A stretch of 40,209 nt of DNA from Anaeroplasmataceae bacterium (lineage in GTDB: Bacteria; Bacillota_I; Bacilli_A; Acholeplasmatales; Anaeroplasmataceae): positions 1 through 40,209 of the forward strand of contig JAIDZC010000033.1 of the NCBI GenBank assembly GCA_029057785.1, in the 5' to 3' direction. The translations under genes were made by a program, and so were the position numbers. The notes below the pieces were generated by a model, which was given only the letters and a program-made list of their open reading frames with translations, was not told the DNA's origin and made no database searches. Below, one piece after another: positions 26,172 through 34,378 of the stretch. The stretch's first letter is position 1; every line of letters starts with the position of its first letter.

Positions 26172-27314
26172 ATGATATCCTTGAATAAGAGAATACTAAA
26201 AGTTGAAACCTCAAAAATAAGGCAATTTAATGATTATGCTAAAGAGGTTGGAGCAAATGTGATTTTAACCTTAGGTGAACCAGATTTTAATACTCCTGAT
26301 GAAATTTCTAATGAAGCAATAAAAGCCTTAAATGAACATAAGACCAAATATGGTCCTACACCTGGCTTCTTAGATTTAAGAAAAAAAATCTGCACATATG
26401 AAAAAAGAGTAAACTCTTTTGAATGTTCTCCTGAAGAAATCATCATTACACATGGTTCTACTGAAGCTTTAACAAGTGCGCTTTTTACTATGCTAAATCC
26501 AGAGGATGAGGTGATTGTACCTAATCCAGCCTACCCTATGTATCGACAAATGGTGGAATTTATGGGGGCAAATCTGGTCACTATAGATACTACCCTAACA
26601 GATTTTCAAATTACAAAGGAACAAATTACAAAGGCGATAAGTCCTAAAACAAAAGCTATCATTCTTACCTCTCCAAATAATCCTACAGGCTCCGTTTTTA
26701 ACGACGAGACCTATGAGGTAATTTATCAAGCAATAAAGGATAAACCTATCTATGTGATTTGTGATGATGTTTATAATCAAATCATCTATGAGAATCGTAA
26801 ACCCGGATTTGTAAGATACGCAGATTTAAAGGATAAAATTATTGTTTGTCAGTCTTATTCAAAGTCTTATGCAATGCCTGGCTGGAGATGTGGCTATATG
26901 ATTGCCAATAAAGATTTCATCAAGCATGCTTCTAAAATCCATCAGTATATGATTGTTGCGTTAAATACCTTTATTCAGCCTGCAATGATTAAGGCTTTAG
27001 ATTATGATTCAAAGGAAATGGTTGAAAGCTACAAAGAAAGATGTGACTATATTTATAAGCGTTTAGTTGATATGAGACTAGAAGTTAAAAAACCTGAAGG
27101 AGCATTTTATATCTTCCCTTCTATCAAAAAATTTCATATCTCTTCTACTGAGTTTTGTAAGAGATTTGCTGAAGAATATAAAGTAGCTATTATTCCAGGA
27201 GACTGCTTTGAAGCAGATGATTATATTAGAATCAGCTATTGTGTAGACTTTGAAACAATAAAAACTGCCTGTGATAGGTTAGAACAGTTTGTTAAAGTGT
27301 TAGAGGAAAAATAA
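26172..27314 (+). CDS. Class I/II PLP-dependent aminotransferase
   Basis: 380 residues of fold type I. Visible: the N-terminal LGEPDFNTPDEI, HGSTEALTSALF (phosphate contact), ILTSPNNPTGSVF, VICDDVYNQIIY and the Schiff-base lysine in SYSKSYAMPGWRCGYM, then C-terminal RISYC with the carboxylate-binding arginine. These are typical of aspartate/PatA-like aminotransferases, but the amino donor cannot be fixed. It is followed one base after its stop by the aldo/keto reductase. Confidence 0.93.
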   Translation: MISLNKRILKVETSKIRQFNDYAKEVGANVILTLGEPDFNTPDEISNEAIKALNEHKTKYGPTPGFLDLRKKICTYEKRVNSFECSPEEIIITHGSTEALTSALFTMLNPEDEVIVPNPAYPMYRQMVEFMGANLVTIDTTLTDFQITKEQITKAISPKTKAIILTSPNNPTGSVFNDETYEVIYQAIKDKPIYVICDDVYNQIIYENRKPGFVRYADLKDKIIVCQSYSKSYAMPGWRCGYMIANKDFIKHASKIHQYMIVALNTFIQPAMIKALDYDSKEMVESYKERCDYIYKRLVDMRLEVKKPEGAFYIFPSIKKFHISSTEFCKRFAEEYKVAIIPGDCFEADDYIRISYCVDFETIKTACDRLEQFVKVLEEK

Positions 27315-27315
27315 T

Positions 27316-28149
27316 ATGAAAGATAAATATTTTACATTAACAAATGGCGTGAAAATTCCTGCCGTAGGCTTTGGCACGTGGCAAGTGAAGGACGGGCAAG
27401 AGGCCTATGATTCTGTAAGATGGGCCTTAGAAGCAGGGTATCGCCATATTGATACAGCCTATGTCTATGGAAATGAGGAAAGTGTTGCAAAGGCAATAGA
27501 GGATTCTGGTATTGATAGAAAGAAAATCTTTATCACAACCAAGCTTCCAGCAGACATTAAAACATACGATGGTGCAATAAAACACTTTAATTCTTCTTTA
27601 GAAAATCTTAAAACAGATTATATTGATTTGTATTTAATTCACGCCCCTTGGCCATGGAGCGATGTTGGTGGAGATTATACACAAGGAAATATTGAAGCAT
27701 GGAAAGCTATAATCAGTTTATACCAACAAAAAAAGATTAGAGCAATTGGAGTATCTAACTTCCACGTCAAGGATATTGAAGCTTTAATTAAAGCTACCAA
27801 TGTTAAACCTATGGTCAATCAAATTAGATACTTTATAGGAAATACACAAGAGGCAATTACTACTTATTGTCAGACAAATGACATTTTAGTTGAAGCTTAT
27901 TCTCCTTTAGCAACAGGACACATCTTAGAAAATGAGCGATTAAAAAAAATTGCAGAAAAGTATCATACAACAATTGCTAAAATTTGCTTACGCTACTGTT
28001 ATCAAAAAAATACACTTCCTCTTCCAAAATCTGTTCATAAGGAAAGAATCTTTGATAATTTAGATTTTAATTTTATAATAGACAAAGAGGATATGGATTA
28101 CCTAGATTCATTAAAAGAAATAGGACCAACCCGTCCTTTAAGAAGTTAA
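27316..28149 (+). CDS. Aldo/keto reductase
   Basis: 277 residues, TIM barrel, NADPH-dependent carbonyl reductase. Tetrad residues lie in GYRHIDTAYVYGNE (D and Y), ITTKLP (K) and YLIHAPWPW (H). IGVSNFHVKD and LPLPKSVHKERIFDN (cofactor binding) are also present. GAGG inside the end of the aminotransferase gene serves as ribosome binding site, so the two are one operon. Physiological substrate unknown. Confidence 0.93.
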   Translation: MKDKYFTLTNGVKIPAVGFGTWQVKDGQEAYDSVRWALEAGYRHIDTAYVYGNEESVAKAIEDSGIDRKKIFITTKLPADIKTYDGAIKHFNSSLENLKTDYIDLYLIHAPWPWSDVGGDYTQGNIEAWKAIISLYQQKKIRAIGVSNFHVKDIEALIKATNVKPMVNQIRYFIGNTQEAITTYCQTNDILVEAYSPLATGHILENERLKKIAEKYHTTIAKICLRYCYQKNTLPLPKSVHKERIFDNLDFNFIIDKEDMDYLDSLKEIGPTRPLRS

Positions 28150-28186
28150 AAAAATCTTTAAGCTTTATGTGCTTAAAGATTTTTTT
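28150..28186. terminator. Bidirectional terminator between the reductase and surE
   Basis: AAAATCTTTAAGC (28151-28163) pairs with GCTTAAAGATTTT (28171-28183), with T runs on both strands. It lies between converging genes and overlaps the surE stop. Confidence 0.92.
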
Positions 28187-28922
28187 AATGATTTTCAAAT
28201 TTATTTTTCAAATTTGCTAAACTATCGTACTTTGTTTGTTCTACCTGTAAAGGAACAAATGTAATATATCCCTGACTTGCAAGATATACATCTGTGTCAG
28301 GATTTTCATCATAAACAATAGCACTATCGCCATTTAAATATCTTCCCTCTTCTGTTTTAGAAAAGGTTGTCTTAAAATTCTTTATGCCTTGTCTACAAAA
28401 GCGATAGCCTTTAGATGCTTTAAAATCGCCTACAGGAAAATTTATATTCAGTACAAACTCTGTAGAGTAAAGCTGATTTTCAAAAATATAAGCTAATACA
28501 GTATCTAATTCTTGATCTACTATTGAAAACGCATTGTAGTCTGTAGATAAAGCTACAGCTGGAACTCCTTCAATATTTGCTTCTCTTGCAGCAGATACTG
28601 TTCCTGAATAAATAATATCTGTACCTAAATTCAAGCCATCATTCACACCAGAAAATACAACATCAAATGAAATATTTAATAAATCCATAGAAAGTCTTAC
28701 ACAATCTGCAGGTGTACCACTCGTTTTATACCACTCTATTCCATCGGATTTTCCTACATAATCAAATGACAAAGAGCCATGAATTACAATAGAATGTCCT
28801 GCAGCACTTCTTCCTGTATCAGGTGCACAAACAACAACATTCCCATATTTCTTCAAGGCTAAAGCCAGTTTCTTTATTCCTACTGCATCAATACCATCAT
28901 CATTTACAACTAAAATATTCAT
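28185..28922 (-). CDS. surE: 5'/3'-nucleotidase SurE
   Basis: 245 residues. Dephosphorylates nucleoside monophosphates. Signature regions: ILVVNDDGIDAVGI (metal-binding DD), CAPDTGRSAAGHSI, YKTSGTPADCVRL and FSGVNDGLNLGTDIIYSGTV. AGGAG lies eight to nine bases before the ATG at 28922. It is next to tRNA-Thr but separated by a hairpin. Confidence 0.95.
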   Translation of the reverse strand: MNILVVNDDGIDAVGIKKLALALKKYGNVVVCAPDTGRSAAGHSIVIHGSLSFDYVGKSDGIEWYKTSGTPADCVRLSMDLLNISFDVVFSGVNDGLNLGTDIIYSGTVSAAREANIEGVPAVALSTDYNAFSIVDQELDTVLAYIFENQLYSTEFVLNINFPVGDFKASKGYRFCRQGIKNFKTTFSKTEEGRYLNGDSAIVYDENPDTDVYLASQGYITFVPLQVEQTKYDSLANLKNKFENH

Positions 28923-28950
28923 ACTACCAACTCCTGATTTTATAAATCAA

Positions 28951-28976
28951 GCCTAAGCTTTTCACTTAGGCATTTT
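28951..28976. terminator. Hairpin between tRNA-Thr and surE
   Basis: GCCTAAG (28951-28957) and CTTAGGC (28965-28971) form a seven-pair stem. Six T follow on the plus strand, but on the minus strand, where both neighbours lie, the tail TTGATTTAT is poor. It may be a weak tRNA terminator that lets some transcripts run into surE. Confidence 0.55.
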
Positions 28977-28982
28977 TTCTCA

Positions 28983-29058
28983 TGGTGCCGAAAATAGGGA
29001 TCGAACCTACGACCTACGCGTTACGAGTGCGTTGCTCTACCAACTGAGCTAATTCGGC
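28983..29058 (-). tRNA. tRNA-Thr (anticodon CGU), CCA encoded
   Basis: 76 bases folding as a cloverleaf: acceptor stem GCCGAA paired to TTCGGC, D-arm GCTC/GAGC, anticodon loop CTCGTAA (anticodon CGU, reads ACG), T-arm with TTCGATC, and encoded CCA. Two stem positions do not pair: T7 against T66 at the base of the acceptor stem, and A31 against C39 at the foot of the anticodon stem. It has its own promoter. Confidence 0.93.
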
Positions 29059-29086
29059 AAATACATCATTAATCAAATGTATAAAA

Positions 29087-29115
29087 ATTATACAACAAAT
29101 TCTAAAAGAAATCAA
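29087..29115 (-). promoter_or_regulatory. Promoter of tRNA-Thr
   Basis: TTGATT (29110-29115, minus strand) and TATAAT (29087-29092), spacing 17, about 30 bases upstream of the tRNA 5' end. Confidence 0.75.
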
Positions 29116-29157
29116 CAATTCAAAGAGCTTAGATTATTTTCCATCTTCACTTTATAA

Positions 29158-29385
29158 TTATTTTAATAATGAGATTTCTTTTAGCTTTTCTAATTGCCAC
29201 AATCTTTCTTCTGTCACCTTTTCTAAATCATTATCATACATCAAATCAATTACTTTTATGGCATAATCACTAGCAACCATTGAGTGCTCTTTCATATGTC
29301 CACTTGCTACTGCATGCCCAATACCTTCAAAAAAGGTTAGGCGTACTGAAGTAATACTAAATTTTAATGAAAATGGGCAGTTCAA
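29158..29385 (-). pseudogene. 5'-truncated remnant of an immunity-protein-like gene
   Basis: The last 57 codons (EGIGHAVASGHMKEHSMV, DYAIKVIDLMY, ERLWQLEKL) resemble the C-terminal end of small putative immunity proteins with GHAVA-x-AHM and a final ERxWQ-x-xxL helix. The first 18 residues (from MNCPFSLKFS) are unrelated, come from intergenic sequence and have no ribosome binding site. The 5' part of the gene is therefore lost, most simply at the junction with the island to its right. Family assignment is from memory of the motif pattern and is tentative. Confidence 0.5.
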
Positions 29386-29398
29386 ATCCCCTCTGCCC
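29375..29398. repeat. GC-rich hairpin with tRNA T-loop-like core at the island's left edge
   Basis: GGGCAG (29375-29380) and CTGCCC (29393-29398) pair around a 12-base loop starting TTCAAATCC. The loop is a canonical tRNA T-loop, and CTGCCCTA could be the end of an acceptor stem, but the T-stem does not pair properly. On the minus strand ATTTTCATT follows, so it may only be the terminator of the RNase III-like gene. Confidence 0.4.
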
Positions 29399-29412
29399 TA
29401 ATAAAATACATT

Positions 29413-29904
29413 TTAGTCTGGCACATAAGGATGTAATTTCATCCAACTTTTTAATAGCGATTTTAAAGATTTTAAATTATGTTTCTCTTTATATATAGCA
29501 CCTATCATTGCTTCTACTGCTGTTGCAATATATTTATGTCTATTATTGTTTTCACTTTCGTTATTTTCATAATCATAGTCATTAGGTAAATTTTCATCTT
29601 TAGAATCTTTCATAATATGTTTTAATAAATCATATTTTTTTGCAACGTATTTTACAAGATACTTGTCCGATTCATAATGAGCTCTCTCTTCAGTTAATTC
29701 CTTACTTTCATCTAATAAAATTTCAGTATAGCAAAACTTTATTAATGCATCACCATATGTCGCTAAATCCGTATTAATTTCTCCGTCATATTCTCTCCTA
29801 TTTATTCGTTGAAATTCCTTTTTATAAGATGAATCTGTCAAAGCTCTTTTCACCCAACGAGATGAATTTTTTTCCGCTAACCGTACTAAAAATATATCTT
29901 CCAA
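29413..29904 (-). CDS. Divergent RNase III-domain protein
   Basis: 163 residues, a single RNase III-like helical domain with no dsRNA-binding domain. Core 1, LATYGDALIKFCYTEIL, aligns with the LEFLGDSIL signature; core 2, RHKYIATAVEAMIGAIY, aligns with ADTVEALIG. By this alignment two metal-binding acids remain (D52 and E131) and two are replaced (A48 and T128), so catalysis is uncertain. A charged, Asn-rich insert (about 103-122) precedes core 2. The start is TTG at 29904, seven bases after GAGGTG. It lies 71 bases after RhuM with no promoter or good terminator between, so probably co-transcribed with it. Confidence 0.7.
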   Translation of the reverse strand: MEDIFLVRLAEKNSSRWVKRALTDSSYKKEFQRINRREYDGEINTDLATYGDALIKFCYTEILLDESKELTEERAHYESDKYLVKYVAKKYDLLKHIMKDSKDENLPNDYDYENNESENNNRHKYIATAVEAMIGAIYKEKHNLKSLKSLLKSWMKLHPYVPD

Positions 29905-29975
29905 TTTTGTGCACCTCTTATACTTGAATGCTTTTGAAATCTAACTTGATTTTTCTTGATTCTCATCAAAAATAG

Positions 29976-31040
29976 TTACTCCTTCTTGTCATCTTTATCT
30001 TTTTTTACATGCTGTTCTAATTCTAATAAATACTTATCAAAATCAGACATAAACAATTTATCTTGAATTACTCTGTACTTTTCAAATTCTGTTTCAGCAT
30101 GAAGTTTAGCAATTTCATTAGATACACTTCCTGCATCTTTTAAAAGACCATATTCAAACATTTCAATAAAAGAATTTAAACGTTTTTCCCAATCTACCAT
30201 TGTTAAAGGAATTTTTCTTTGAGCCATGCTTTCAGCAAAATCTAAATATGCAGTAACCATTCTATTTAATTGCCCAAGTTCAAATTCGCTTAAATAATTC
30301 TTAGCAATTACAACATCTGATTTTTGGATTTTACCATCAGGTGCATCCTTCCAAGTAGTAAGTCCCATATGCTCTTTAGATGCATCTGCTCTTGCAACTA
30401 TAAGTTCTGCAGCAGTAAATCCATGAATGGCATAATGCATCTTATTTTGAACGGTCGCATAAAACCGTTTTGTACCTAAAGAATCTTTATCATAGTCAAT
30501 TGCTGTTGCATACAAATCAGTAATCTTCTGATAAAACTTTCTTTCAGATGCACGTATTTCACGAACACGCTCTAATTGTTCTTCAAAATATTTATCAGTA
30601 AGATATGTCCCCCTGATAAGTCTTTCATCATCCATTACCCAGCCTTTAATTGTGTATTCAGATGCAATTTGATTTACCCATTTACGAAATTGAACTGCTC
30701 TTTCTGAATTCACCTTAAATCCAACAGCAATGATCATTTGAAGATTATAATGAACTATTTCTCTATTAATAGTTCTTTCACCTTCATTTTGAACTATTCG
30801 AAATTTTCGAGTAGTTGCCTCTTCTAATAACTCACTATCAGAAAAAATCTTTTTAATGTGATAGTTGATAGTATTAGGCTCAACATCAAATAACATACCT
30901 AACATTTTTTGTGTTAACCAAATATTCTCATCCTCATATCTCACTTCAACATTTTGAATTTCATCTCCTATTGAAGCAACATACGTAAGATATTCTGCAG
31001 CAGAACTTCTAATTGTTATTTCATTATTTTTCTTTGCCAT
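29976..31040 (-). CDS. rhuM: Virulence RhuM family protein
   Basis: About 354 residues. N-terminal winged-helix-like region (VRYEDENIWLTQKMLGMLFDV, FRIVQNEGERTINREIVHYNL), then the RhuM core MIIAVGFKVNSERAVQFRKWVNQIASEYTIKGWVMDDERL, and a C-terminal helical part with SDFDKYLLELE. The family is common near restriction systems and on mobile DNA; biochemical function unknown. I start at 31040 (MAKKNNEITIRSS) because GGAGG lies six bases upstream. The frame stays open for 25 more codons to 31115; that stretch reads IETEFVEFKE, which resembles the start of AlbA_2-domain proteins but has no ribosome binding site. Confidence 0.85.
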   Translation of the reverse strand: MAKKNNEITIRSSAAEYLTYVASIGDEIQNVEVRYEDENIWLTQKMLGMLFDVEPNTINYHIKKIFSDSELLEEATTRKFRIVQNEGERTINREIVHYNLQMIIAVGFKVNSERAVQFRKWVNQIASEYTIKGWVMDDERLIRGTYLTDKYFEEQLERVREIRASERKFYQKITDLYATAIDYDKDSLGTKRFYATVQNKMHYAIHGFTAAELIVARADASKEHMGLTTWKDAPDGKIQKSDVVIAKNYLSEFELGQLNRMVTAYLDFAESMAQRKIPLTMVDWEKRLNSFIEMFEYGLLKDAGSVSNEIAKLHAETEFEKYRVIQDKLFMSDFDKYLLELEQHVKKDKDDKKE

Positions 31041-31135
31041 TTTAACCTCCACATTACTAATATAGTAAAGAGCATTTTCTTTAAACTCTACAAATTCAGT
31101 TTCAATAAATTCCATATTATCATCTGCTTAGACTC

Positions 31136-31164
31136 ATTATACCATAAAATAAAGAATATTTTAA
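31136..31164 (-). promoter_or_regulatory. Separate promoter of rhuM
   Basis: TGG-TATAAT (31136-31141, minus strand) is a TG-extended -10. TTAAAA lies at 17-base spacing (31159-31164). Together with the terminator at 31196-31227 it makes rhuM and the RNase III-like gene a unit separate from the restriction operon. Confidence 0.65.
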
Positions 31165-31195
31165 GTACAGAGTGGAAATACTTTATTAAATTATA

Positions 31196-31227
31196 AAAGC
31201 CCAATTCAATGTGTGAACTGAGCCTTT
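31196..31227 (-). terminator. Terminator of the restriction operon
   Basis: AGCCCAATTCA (31198-31208) and TGAACTGAGCC (31214-31224) form an 11-pair stem with some G-T pairs. On the minus strand TTTTATAATTT follows. It lies about 35-60 bases after the Res stop. Confidence 0.75.
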
Positions 31228-31259
31228 ATTTAAAGCACCCTAATCTCATCAGTTTTATT

Positions 31260-34200
31260 TTATATAGAGTTCATACAATCCAATAAATCCTTATATTTAG
31301 TAATATGCTGATATTTCACTTGCGAAGTAGATATCTTATTAAATAACTTTTCAGCGCATTCTATTTTAGCTTTTTCTACTCCTCTCAACTGCATAGAATC
31401 TAAAGATCCTTTAGTTTCTGCTAAGAAATAGATATGTTTTACAGAACCTTCTTTAAAAGCGATTGCCCAATCAGGACTGTAATTTCCTACTGGAGTAGGA
31501 ATATAAAAACTCCTAGGCATTTTAGCATAGACTACTACTTCATCTGCTAAATCCAAATCCTTAGCTAGATTTATCTCTATACCTCTGTCCTTATCCCCAT
31601 CTACAAAAACGAAATCTCTAATATGTTTTGAAGATTTAAATGCTTTTTTAAAATCAACAGTTAACTTAGATTCATTAAATATATTACTATCAAATTCTCC
31701 TTCTATTTGATTATAAGTAACATGTTCAACAATAATTGATGCTTTTTGTTCATTTATCATTTTTGAAACTTTATTTATAAATTCTTCTGGATTATTTTTA
31801 TACGAACTAAATTTTAATGCTGAGATTCCTTTTAATATTTCAGCTATTGTCTTTCGAGTTAAAGAGGTTTGTGATGAAATTTTACCTAACAAATCATAAA
31901 CTACATTGCTATTAGTATGAGTGTTCAAATCTTTTGTTACTGTCTTTGTTGCTTTAAATGAAACACCATTTGTAATTTCATCAACATTCATTATATCTTT
32001 TTGTGTACCACTAGATAAAGTATATGATAGTGTAGTAACAAAAAGTTTTTCATCTATTTCCTTAATGCAATTTTTAATCAATTCATTTGAATCAAAATCT
32101 ACATAATAAGCATATTTATGGTTAATAAGTTTCCATAATGCTTGAAACTCTTTTTTATAGAAATTATCATTTAATTTATTATCTTGCACTTTAGATTTAT
32201 GACCATTTTCTATAAATGCATCTAATGCTTTATCATCATAAATAGATTGCATAAGTTTAATAGTTATCTCTTGAAGATTTGAAATATCATCAGGAAAATG
32301 AACAAGTGTATTTTTCTCTAAATCTTGTTTAAATTGTTCACTCGGTTTGTCTTCTTCATCAATATAGTCATTCTTAATTAAATATTTATAAATGATTGAA
32401 GCTTGTTGTAAAGTTATTGCAGTTTCAACTCCATCTAGCATAATCTTCTTTCCAATAAAGAATTCTTTTGTAACTTTAGTTGGTCTATCATAAAGATTTG
32501 ATTTCATTTCAGTTTGTAGTCCTTTAACAAAATCTTCATAAGAATCATTTGCCACTACCGTTAATAAATTCATTTTATGAACATCAAAATTAGGAATTGT
32601 AGAATCCATTCTTTCTCCTGATGAATTGACACACAATCTTAATCCTCGCCCCACCTCTTGTCTACGTTGGACATTAGAATCACTATGCTTTAAAGTACAA
32701 ATTTGAAATACATTAGGATTGTCCCATCCTTCCCTTAAAGCAGAATGGGAAAAGATAAATCTGGTAGGTTCATCAAATGATAACAATCGTTCTTTATTTT
32801 TTAGTATTAAATCATAAGCAGAAATATCATCCGAAATATCACTACCTCTAATAGTTGAAGAATCACATTTTCGTCCTTTTTTATCTATAGAAAAATATCC
32901 TTGATGTGTTGCAGCTGCATCTATAGATTTTAAATATTGGACATAAGGTGTGTTGAAGATGGTTATATAATCATTTACTATATGATTGTATTCTTCTTCA
33001 AATATTTTCCCATAAACTCCATTAATTTCGTTTCCTTCATCATCATATTGACGATACTTAGCAACCTCATCAATAAAGAATAAGGATAGAACTTTTATAC
33101 CTTGGTTAAATAGTTCTTCTTCCTTTTCTAAATGAGATATAATAGTTTCTCTAATTTGAATTCTTCTTATATCTTCTTCAAATACATCTCCATAGGCCAT
33201 TCCTTGTTTTAAAGTTTCTCCATTAATGAATGTTACAGTATCATTATATGGATTAATATCATTTATCACAAAGCCATTCTTATATTGTTCCATTTCTTTG
33301 GATTCTTGATAAAGATTGTCTCCCACTTTAAGAATTCTTGTTTCACGATTAATTTTAGCATTTTTATATTGAATTTCTAATTCAATCTTTGCCATTGGTG
33401 GTTTATCTGGGCTAATGATAATCTTTTCTAAATATAAGTATCCATTAGTTCCTCGCAAATGATTAATAGCAAAACCTTTCACTTCTATCTTTTTTACTAG
33501 TTTTTTATTAAATGCATCTAATGCATCCAAAACATAAATTAAGTTATGTTGATTTTTATGTGTTGCTGAAAAATTCATAGAGAACAATGGATTAAATCTC
33601 AAAAGCGATTCTTGTGTAGCAGTACCACCCATTTTTTGTGGTTCATCCAAAATGAGAATTGGTCTATTCCTTGCAATAACATCAATAGGTCTTCTAGATT
33701 GAAATTCATCTAATTCCTCGTAAATACGTCTAGCATCAGCACCACGAGCATTAAATGCTTGTATATTTATAATCATTACATTAATAGAATCACTACTACT
33801 GAAATGCTCTATTTCATCAAGTTTTTTAGAATTATATATAAAGTATCTTGCCTTCTTGCCATAGGAATCCATAAAGTGTTCTTCAGTCATCTCAAATGTC
33901 TTTTTAACACCTTCACGAATTGCAATACTAGGAACAACAATTATGAATTTAGTAAATCCATATTTTTGATTTAATTCAAACATAGATTTAATATAAACAT
34001 AAGTTTTTCCTGTTCCTGTTTCCATTTCAATATCTAGTTCACAAGAACCAAGTTTATTACATAAAGAAGCCGATTCTTTAATATCAGATGAGCGTTGTAT
34101 TTCTTTTATATTAGATAACAATTCCATATTTGTTAGTTCTAATGATGGATTTGCATATCCCACTAATTCTGCATCATCATCAACATACTTAATCGTTTCT

Positions 34201-34367
34201 TGCATATCATCCATATTAAATATTGTTCTTTGCAAGAGAATTTTTTCTACATTTCCTCGATCAATAGAGTAATCAAAACTAGATTTATATGGCTGTCCTT
34301 TGAATACTCTTGTAATTGCCTCAACAGCATCTGTTTGATATTGTTGTATTTTAAATTTAAATTTCAT
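31260..34367 (-). CDS. res: Type III restriction enzyme, Res subunit
   Basis: 1035 residues. Superfamily 2 helicase/translocase plus nuclease. Walker A METGTGKTYVYIKSM (K121), motif II LILDEPQKMGG, motif III-like NFSATHKNQ, motif V FSHSALREGWDNP and motif VI QRRQEVGRGLRL. C-terminal PD-(D/E)xK nuclease: SPDWAIAF (D966) and FLAETKG (E984, K986). All are intact, so an active translocating nuclease is expected. With Mod it should cut DNA with head-to-head unmethylated sites. GAGGTGTAG precedes the ATG at 34367. The stop of mod is 11 bases upstream. Confidence 0.96.
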   Translation of the reverse strand: MKFKFKIQQYQTDAVEAITRVFKGQPYKSSFDYSIDRGNVEKILLQRTIFNMDDMQETIKYVDDDAELVGYANPSLELTNMELLSNIKEIQRSSDIKESASLCNKLGSCELDIEMETGTGKTYVYIKSMFELNQKYGFTKFIIVVPSIAIREGVKKTFEMTEEHFMDSYGKKARYFIYNSKKLDEIEHFSSSDSINVMIINIQAFNARGADARRIYEELDEFQSRRPIDVIARNRPILILDEPQKMGGTATQESLLRFNPLFSMNFSATHKNQHNLIYVLDALDAFNKKLVKKIEVKGFAINHLRGTNGYLYLEKIIISPDKPPMAKIELEIQYKNAKINRETRILKVGDNLYQESKEMEQYKNGFVINDINPYNDTVTFINGETLKQGMAYGDVFEEDIRRIQIRETIISHLEKEEELFNQGIKVLSLFFIDEVAKYRQYDDEGNEINGVYGKIFEEEYNHIVNDYITIFNTPYVQYLKSIDAAATHQGYFSIDKKGRKCDSSTIRGSDISDDISAYDLILKNKERLLSFDEPTRFIFSHSALREGWDNPNVFQICTLKHSDSNVQRRQEVGRGLRLCVNSSGERMDSTIPNFDVHKMNLLTVVANDSYEDFVKGLQTEMKSNLYDRPTKVTKEFFIGKKIMLDGVETAITLQQASIIYKYLIKNDYIDEEDKPSEQFKQDLEKNTLVHFPDDISNLQEITIKLMQSIYDDKALDAFIENGHKSKVQDNKLNDNFYKKEFQALWKLINHKYAYYVDFDSNELIKNCIKEIDEKLFVTTLSYTLSSGTQKDIMNVDEITNGVSFKATKTVTKDLNTHTNSNVVYDLLGKISSQTSLTRKTIAEILKGISALKFSSYKNNPEEFINKVSKMINEQKASIIVEHVTYNQIEGEFDSNIFNESKLTVDFKKAFKSSKHIRDFVFVDGDKDRGIEINLAKDLDLADEVVVYAKMPRSFYIPTPVGNYSPDWAIAFKEGSVKHIYFLAETKGSLDSMQLRGVEKAKIECAEKLFNKISTSQVKYQHITKYKDLLDCMNSI

Positions 34368-34378
34368 GTCTACACCTC

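Noticed and set aside
28983-29058. tRNA-Thr as the integration site of the island
   Set aside because: Islands usually replace the tRNA 3' end; here the 3' end faces surE and the island lies beyond the 5' end.
29158-29385. Intact 75-residue gene
   Set aside because: The first 18 residues do not fit the family-like remainder and no ribosome binding site precedes the ATG; better explained as a 5'-truncated remnant.
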